Below, piece by piece: positions 40,594-45,770 of a stretch of DNA of 45,770 bases; the stretch's first letter is position 1; each line of letters begins with the position of its first letter. A program made the position numbers and the translations under genes. This DNA comes from UMGS755 sp045590535 (GTDB taxonomy: Bacteria > Bacillota > Clostridia > UBA1381 > UBA9506). The DNA is taken from NCBI GenBank assembly GCA_045590535.1, contig JAZNRE010000016.1, forward strand, positions 1-45,770, in the 5' to 3' direction. A model generated the notes under the pieces. It saw only the letters and a list, made by a program, of their open reading frames with translations, was not told the origin of the DNA and did not search any database.

Positions 40594-43221
40594 TTATTTT
40601 GCGTTAATCGCTGCTTGTGCTGCTGCCAAACGCGCAATGGGTACGCGGAAGGGTGAGCAAGACACATAGTCAAGACCAATCTTGTGGCAGAATTCAACGC
40701 TGGTGGGATCGCCGCCGTGTTCGCCGCAAATGCCCACATGCAGATGAGGATTAACCGGTTTGCCCAACTGAATTGCCATTTCCATCAGCTTACCAACGCC
40801 TGTCTGATCCAGCTTAGCAAAGGGGTCGTTCTCGAAAATCTTTGTATCATAGTAAGCATTTAAGAACTTGCCGGCATCATCACGGGAGAAACCGTATGCC
40901 ATCTGTGTTAAGTCGTTTGTACCAAAGCAGAAGAAATCAGCATTAGCAGCAATTTCATCAGCGGTGAGTGCTGCTCTGGGGATTTCAATCATGGTACCAA
41001 CCTCATAGGTGAGGTTGCTTGATGCTGCTGCGATTTCGGCATCAGCAGTTTCAACAACGATGTTTTTAACAAACTTCAGCTCTTTCACATCGCCAACCAA
41101 CGGAATCATGATTTCAGGAGCAACCTTCCAATCGGGATGCTTCTTCTGTACATTGATAGCCGCACGGATAACCGCTTTGGTCTGCATTCTGGCAATTTCA
41201 GGATAAGTAACAGCTAAACGGCAGCCACGGTGACCCATCATGGGGTTAAACTCGTGGAGGGAATCGATGATAGCCTTAATGGTTTCAACGGTTTTACCCT
41301 GTGCATCAGCCAGCTTTTTGATGTCTTCCTCTGTGGTGGGAACAAACTCATGCAGCGGTGGATCCAGGAAACGAATGGTAACCGGGTTGCCCTCTAAAGC
41401 TTCATACAAAGCTTCAAAGTCGCCCTGCTGTACCGGCAGGATCTTATCCAGAGCCTTTTCTCTTTCTTCCACTGTGTCAGAGCAAATCATTTCACGGAAA
41501 GCGTCAATTCTGTCGCCTTCGAAGAACATGTGCTCGGTACGGCAAAGACCAATACCTTCTGCACCCAGCTCACGAGCTTTTTTAGCATCAGCCGGAGTGT
41601 CTGCATTGGTTCTAACCTTTAAGGTTCTGTATTTATCAGCCCAAGCCATAATGCGACCGAACTCACCGGAGATAGAAGCATCAACAGTGGGGATTAAGCC
41701 ATCATAGATGCAACCGGTAGAACCGTCTAAAGACAGGCAATCGCCTTCATGATATTCTTTGCCAGCTAAAACAAACTTCTTGTTATCTTCATCCATAGCA
41801 ATTTCAGAGCAGCCGGATACACAGCAAGTACCCATACCACGAGCAACAACGGCTGCGTGAGAGGTCATACCGCCACGAACGGTTAAAATACCCTGGGCTG
41901 CCTTCATGCCTTCGATATCTTCAGGAGAGGTTTCCAGACGAACCAAAACAACTTTTTCGCCACGAGCTGCCCATTCTTTTGCATCTTCAGCGGTGAACAC
42001 AATTTTACCACATGCAGCACCGGGAGAAGCGGCCAGTGCACGACCAACAGGTGCTGTCTTTTTCAGAGCATCAGCATCAAACTGGGGATGCAATAAGGTA
42101 TCTAAGTTTCTGGGGTCAATCATGGCAACAGCCTTTTCCTCAGAAATCATGCCCTCATCCACCAAGTCACAAGCAATCTTCAGAGCAGCCTTAGCGGTTC
42201 TCTTACCGTTACGGGTCTGCAGCATGTAAAGCTTTCTATCCTCAATGGTAAACTCCATATCCTGCATGTCGCGATAGTGGTCTTCCAGCTTATTGCAAAT
42301 AGCAATAAATTCATCATACACAGCCGGCATAACCTCTTTTAACTGGTCAATCTTCTGCGGTGTACGAACGCCGGCAACAACATCTTCACCCTGTGCATTC
42401 ATCAAGAACTCACCCATCAGGTGCTTTTCACCTGTAGCCGGGTCACGAGTGAAGGCAACACCGGTACCGGAGGTTTCGCCCATGTTACCGAATGCCATCA
42501 TCTGCACATTAACGGCAGTACCCCAGGAATACGGAATGTCGTTGTCACGACGGTATACATTGGCACGGGGGTTATCCCATGAACGGAATACAGCCTTAAC
42601 AGCTTCCATTAACTGTTCCTTCGGGTCTGTGGGGAAATCGGTTCCTATTTTTGCTTTATACTCAGCTTTAAACTGTGTTGCCAGTTCTTTTAAGTCATCA
42701 GCAGTCAGGTCAACATCCTGTGTGATGCCCTTGGCTTCTTTCATTTCGTCAATCAGTTCTTCAAAATATTTCTTGCCGACTTCCATAACAACATCGGAGA
42801 ACATTTGAATAAAGCGACGATAGCAGTTTCAAGCCCAACGGGGATTGCCAGACTTTTCAGCCAAAACATTAACAACTTCTTCATTTAAGCCCAGGTTCAA
42901 AATAGTATCCATCATACCGGGCATAGAAGCTCTTGCGCCGGAACGAACTGATACCAACAAGGGATTTTCCTTATCACCAAATTTTTTGCCGGTAATCTCT
43001 TCCATTTTGGTAATGGCAACCATGATTTCGTTCATAATGCCATCGTTGATTTTCTTACCGTCTTCATAATACTGTGTGCAGGCTTCTGTTGAAATGGTGA
43101 AGCCCTGGGGCACCGGCAGACCGAGCTTTGTCATTTCTGCCAGGTTTGCACCTTTACCGCCCAGAAGGTTCCGCATGCTTGCATCGCCTTCGCTGAATAA
43201 ATAAACATACTTTTTACTCAT
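40594..43221 (-). CDS. ppdK: Pyruvate phosphate dikinase with one in-frame UGA at codon 131
   Basis: Read through the UGA, this is an 875-codon PPDK of normal length that interconverts pyruvate + ATP + Pi and PEP + AMP + PPi. All domains are intact: GGKGANLAEM and VSVRSGARASMPGMMDT (ATP-grasp; conserved Arg), GETSGTGVAFTRDP, the phospho-His in GGMTSHAAVVARGMG (near 455), and PEP-site motifs RTEHMFF, EFNPMMGHRG, IEIPRAAL, FGTNDLTQM and GICGEHGG with the catalytic Cys near 830. The reading frame runs SGNPRWA-UGA-NCYRRFIQMFSDVVM. The Clostridium symbiosum enzyme has FAYDSYRRF here, so the stop replaces an aromatic residue. No ribosome binding site precedes the next ATG (42804). Either a recent loss-of-function, a sequence error or UGA read-through. 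Confidence 0.93.
42829..42831 (-). other. In-frame UGA codon inside ppdK
   Basis: Codon 131 of ppdK. Local codons on the coding strand are CGT TGG GCT TGA AAC TGC. The frame before and after is the same, so no frameshift is involved. Relatives have an aromatic residue followed by Asp; to reach TGA-AAC from TGG-GAC takes two G-to-A changes, and from TAT-GAC three, so a single base-call error does not explain it. Confidence 0.95.
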
Positions 43222-43306
43222 TTGTGTCCCTCCTGTCTAATTTGTGCCGAACTGTTTGTTCGACGAAGGAATTACCTAAATCCTTACTTATTTCTGTATC
43301 CTAATT

Positions 43307-43335
43307 ATTTTACCACATAATTCAAGAAATGTAAA
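43307..43335 (-). promoter_or_regulatory. Promoter of ppdK
   Basis: On the minus strand: -35 TTTACA (43330-43335), 17-base spacer, -10 TAAAAT (43307-43312). The leader would be about 80 bases. The ppdK start has a strong AGGAGGGA ribosome binding site. Confidence 0.65.
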
Positions 43336-43424
43336 TAAAAAATTTTTTATTTTTTCATTTTATAAAATTTATGGTCAAATTTATGTTTTTCTGCACTTAT
43401 TAGCTTTAATTTTATGTTTAGTAT

Positions 43425-43459
43425 AAAAAACCCGCTGCCAATACTTTTGCCGGCAACGG
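43425..43459 (-). terminator. Terminator of the amino acid ABC transporter operon
   Basis: An 8-bp stem (CCGCTGCC at 43432-43439 with GGCAACGG at 43452-43459, one wobble), followed on the minus strand by TTTTTT. It lies 11 bases after the ATPase gene stop. Confidence 0.85.
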
Positions 43460-43470
43460 ATTTTAATTTC

Positions 43471-44214
43471 TTATAAAACTTTACTCAAAAAGGACTGGGT
43501 ACGGGGATTTTGCGGATTATCAAAAATCTCCTGGGGTGTTCCCTCTTCAATAATCTGGCCCTCATCCATAAAGATAACCCGGGTTGCAACCTCACGGGCA
43601 AAACCCATTTCATGGGTTACCACCGCCATGGTCATGCCACTTTCAGCCAGGTTTTTCATAACATCAAGCACTTCGCCAACCATTTCAGGGTCGAGTGCTG
43701 AGGTGGGCTCATCAAAGAGCATCACATCCGGCTCCATGCAAAGGGAGCGCACAATGGCAACACGCTGCTTTTGTCCGCCGGATAACTGACTGGGATAAGC
43801 TTCTGCCCGATCTTCAAGACCAACGAGCTTTAAAAGCTCCCTTGCTTTAGCCTCAGCTTCTTCCGGGGTCTTTTTCAAAAGTTTAATGGGCGCAATGGTC
43901 ATGTTACGCAAAACCGTCATATGAGGAAACAGATTAAAATGCTGAAACACCATGCCCATTTTACGACGGTAGAGATTAACATCCAGTTTCGGATTGGTAA
44001 TGTCAACATTTTCAAAGAAAATGTGACCCTTTGTGGGCATTTCGAGCAAATTAAGCGACCGCAGCAAGGTGGATTTGCCCGAACCGGAAGGACCGATAAC
44101 AACAACAACTTCACCTTTTTTAATTTCAACATCGACGCCATCTAATGCGCGAATAGCGCCGTCTCTATAATATTTGCACAATCCTTCTGTTCTGATGATT
44201 ACATTATCGTTCAC
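43471..44214 (-). CDS. glnQ: Polar amino acid ABC transporter, ATP-binding protein
   Basis: A 247-residue ABC ATPase of the polar amino acid uptake (GlnQ/HisP) family. Motifs: Walker A GPSGSGKSTLL near residue 36, Q-loop GMVFQHFNLFPHMTV, signature LSGGQKQRVAIVRSLC, Walker B DVMLFDEPTSALDPEMVGEVL, and H-loop AVVTHEMGFAREVA. The start is GTG 44214, 10 bases after AAAGGAGG; it overlaps the stop of the permease gene, so translation is coupled. It energises the permease and binding protein upstream in the same operon. Confidence 0.95.
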   Translation of the reverse strand: MNDNVIIRTEGLCKYYRDGAIRALDGVDVEIKKGEVVVVIGPSGSGKSTLLRSLNLLEMPTKGHIFFENVDITNPKLDVNLYRRKMGMVFQHFNLFPHMTVLRNMTIAPIKLLKKTPEEAEAKARELLKLVGLEDRAEAYPSQLSGGQKQRVAIVRSLCMEPDVMLFDEPTSALDPEMVGEVLDVMKNLAESGMTMAVVTHEMGFAREVATRVIFMDEGQIIEEGTPQEIFDNPQNPRTQSFLSKVL

Positions 44215-44899
44215 TCTTGCGCAGCCTCCTTTCAAAGACAGACAGCAGCTTGGTTAAACCCATAACCAACGCCAAATAAACCAACGCAACTAATAAAATG
44301 GGGTTAATGTGGTCATAGGTTGTGTTTTTAATTTGGTTAGCTGCCTTTGTAATGTCCATAACCGCCACATAGCCGGCCACAGAAGTTTCTTTTAAAAGGG
44401 CAATCATTTCGTTGCCAATGGCAGGCAAGATGTTTTTAAAAGCCTGGGGCAAAATGATATATTGCATGGTGCGCAGCTTTGAAAAACCCAAAGCCCGGCC
44501 CGCTTCCATCTGACCGGAATCCACGGCCATAATGCCGGAACGAATCGTCTCGGCAACATAAGCACCGGAGTTAACGCCAAAGGTGATGATGGCCACCACC
44601 GTGCCGTCTTTTGATGAGACAAAAATGATAAAAAATGAAATCAAAAGCTGCACAACCACAGGCGTACCGCGGATAATTGTCAAATAAATGTTGCAGAGAA
44701 AATCCAAGGGACGCAGTTTGTTATTGCCATCTGCAAACACTTTGATAACGGCCACAATGGTACCGATAACAACACCCAGTGCCAAAGCACCCAAGGTGAT
44801 GATAATTGTTTTTTCAAAGCCCGTGATCAGCGTTTTATACCGATCATCGACAATGAATGTGTTATAAAGAGTGTTTGTCCATTTGTTAAACCATTCCAT
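44204..44899 (-). CDS. Polar amino acid ABC transporter, permease protein
   Basis: A 231-residue inner-membrane permease of the His/Glu/Gln/Arg/opine family. About five membrane segments; the family signatures are TIIRGTPVVVQLL, and the EAA loop with EAGRALGFSKLRTMQYIILPQAFKNILPAIGNEMIALLKETS. Homodimer by family. It overlaps the ATPase gene by 11 bases and lies about 100 bases after the binding-protein gene, with an internal attenuating hairpin between. Confidence 0.94.
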   Translation of the reverse strand: MEWFNKWTNTLYNTFIVDDRYKTLITGFEKTIIITLGALALGVVIGTIVAVIKVFADGNNKLRPLDFLCNIYLTIIRGTPVVVQLLISFFIIFVSSKDGTVVAIITFGVNSGAYVAETIRSGIMAVDSGQMEAGRALGFSKLRTMQYIILPQAFKNILPAIGNEMIALLKETSVAGYVAVMDITKAANQIKNTTYDHINPILLVALVYLALVMGLTKLLSVFERRLRKSER

Positions 44900-44931
44900 A
44901 TGTATTTAATCCTTCCGATTCCAATATTCGT

Positions 44932-44971
44932 TTTGAAAAAACGACGCAGTGGAAACCGACTGCGCCGTTTT
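44932..44971 (-). terminator. Attenuating terminator between binding protein and permease genes
   Basis: A strong stem (AAAACGACGCAGT with ACTGCGCCGTTTT, one mismatch, 44938-44971), followed on the minus strand by a T-run. Placement right after the binding-protein gene is the common way to keep binding protein in excess over permease. Confidence 0.8.
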
Positions 44972-44996
44972 ATAAACTGAATTATATGTATCAGGC

Positions 44997-45749
44997 TTAT
45001 TCAGCGTCATAAGCTAAATCATATTTAGCAAAGATTGCAGCCAGAGTGCCGTCTGCTTTTAATTCGTCTAAAGCTTTGTTAATTTTTTCAACCAGTTCGG
45101 TGTTACCCTTTTTGGTAGCGATTGCATAGCTTTCTTTTGTTAAAGCTTCTTCTAAAACAATGGTTGCACCGTTCTGCTTTTCAGAAAGAGCTCTTGCAAC
45201 AGCATCGTCAATAACAACAGCCTGAACTTTGCCGGTTGTTAAAGCGGAAATAGCTTCAGCGCCGGTCTTAAAGGACTGAATTGCATAGCCTTCATCCAGC
45301 AAATACTGTTCACCGGTTGTGCCTTCCTGGCAGGAAACGGTTTTGCCTTCTAAATCAGCAGCAACTTTAATTTCGCTGTCAGCCATAACGATGATAGCCT
45401 GAGAAGCTTTGTAATAGTCATTGGAAAAGTCCATGTTCTTGCGTCTTTCGTCGTTTGCTGTGATACCGGCAACAGCAACATCATATTTGCCAGTAGCAGC
45501 ACCTGTTAAAGCCGCGTCAAAATCAATATTGGTGATTTCCAGTTTCATGCCCAGTTTTTCTGCAACAGCTTTTGCCATGTCTACATCAGCACCAACAATT
45601 TCTTCACCTTCTAAATATTCGAAGGGAGGGAATTCAGCGTTTGTAGCCATTGTCAAAACAGCTTCATCGCTGCCGCCAGAGCAAGCAACCAATACGATGG
45701 ACAGCATAGCAACTGCCAAGATTAAAGATACAACTTTTGAAATTTTCAT
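44997..45749 (-). CDS. Polar amino acid ABC transporter, substrate-binding lipoprotein
   Basis: A 250-residue lipoprotein of the SBP_bac_3 family. Signal peptide MKISKVVSLILAVAMLSIVLVACSG with the lipobox LVAC and the acylated Cys near residue 23. Family patterns are LTMATNAEFPPFEYLEGEEIVGADVDMAKAVAEKLG at the start of the mature part, YDVAVAGITANDERRKNMDFSNDYYKASQAI in the hinge, and VSCQEGTTGEQYL plus AISALTTGKVQAVVIDDAVA. These residues fit a polar amino acid (Gln, Cys, Arg or similar). The ATG follows TAGGAGG. It is the first gene of the three-gene importer operon; its promoter lies beyond the window end. Confidence 0.94.
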   Translation of the reverse strand: MKISKVVSLILAVAMLSIVLVACSGGSDEAVLTMATNAEFPPFEYLEGEEIVGADVDMAKAVAEKLGMKLEITNIDFDAALTGAATGKYDVAVAGITANDERRKNMDFSNDYYKASQAIIVMADSEIKVAADLEGKTVSCQEGTTGEQYLLDEGYAIQSFKTGAEAISALTTGKVQAVVIDDAVARALSEKQNGATIVLEEALTKESYAIATKKGNTELVEKINKALDELKADGTLAAIFAKYDLAYDAE

Positions 45750-45770
45750 TTTTAGAATCCTCCTAAAAAT

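Noticed and set aside
42780..42831. Selenocysteine at the ppdK UGA
   Set aside because: PPDK has an aromatic residue here, not Cys; no convincing SECIS-like stem-loop follows the UGA, and no Sec machinery is in the window.
43248..43262. SOS-like box CGAACTGTTTGTTCG in the ppdK leader
   Set aside because: The two half-sites are separated by five bases instead of the four required by the LexA consensus, and it lies downstream of the promoter; more likely a small leader hairpin.
1..45770. Genome-wide reassignment of UGA to tryptophan
   Set aside because: trmFO (578-580), rubrerythrin (4682-4684) and the CDF exporter (20915-20917) all end at UGA exactly where their families end, and only ppdK has an internal UGA.

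Overview
The window reads as a moderate-GC chromosome segment from an anaerobic Gram-positive bacterium of the Clostridia, probably an uncultured or gut relative. The reasons are strong AGGAGG-type ribosome binding sites, frequent TTG/GTG starts, consensus TTGACA-17-TATAAT promoters, the nadK-argR-recN cluster, a forespore-type lonB, rubrerythrin, pyruvate phosphate dikinase, a butanol-dehydrogenase-type Fe-ADH and a Bacillus-type LexA box. No rRNA, tRNA, CRISPR array, phage gene or transposase gene was seen. Almost all of it is ordinary chromosomal content.

Layout: 1-4660 (+) trmFO (3' end only), pcrA, lonB. 4680-7815 (-) rubrerythrin, hpf and two tandem AEC-family carriers, followed by a 0.5-kb regulatory gap with a thrice-repeated operator-like motif. 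8334-10081 (+) a PhoU-like DUF47 protein and a PiT phosphate carrier. 10197-10300 a degenerate palindromic repeat. 10479-12608 (-) a mini ferredoxin-thioredoxin-reductase-like protein, PspC, a small membrane protein and citrate synthase. 12754-16237 (-) an HTH-LicC-LicA fusion, an unlisted 42-aa membrane microprotein and a Na+/solute symporter in one tightly coupled operon. 16572-21805 (-) ComB, PutP, TetR, a serine hydrolase and a CDF metal exporter. 22072-26826 (+) nadK, argR, recN, a 4Fe-4S protein and mbl/mreB. 26834-27165 a structured palindromic element with IS200/IS605-like end hairpins. 27216-35839 (-) an ABC exporter, M20 amidohydrolase, lexA with SOS box, a Cys-rich membrane protein, DUF4430 lipoprotein, Fe-ADH, YbaK, an alanine/Na+ symporter and its Lrp regulator. 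36076-39444 (-) nagB, nagA and a ceramidase-like gene, divergent from an AraC regulator. 40594-43221 (-) pyruvate phosphate dikinase. 43471-45749 (-) a polar amino acid ABC importer.

Functionally, the region combines amino-sugar and amino-acid uptake with fermentative energy metabolism (PPDK, Fe-ADH, citrate synthase), phosphate and metal transport, and DNA repair (PcrA, RecN, LexA).

The most striking anomaly is in ppdK. An otherwise full-length, in-frame 875-codon gene carries one UGA at codon 131, next to the highly conserved YRRF motif, where relatives have an aromatic residue. UGA is clearly a stop elsewhere in the window (trmFO, rubrerythrin, CDF exporter). The second most interesting unit is the regulator-cytidylyltransferase-kinase fusion with its microprotein and symporter.
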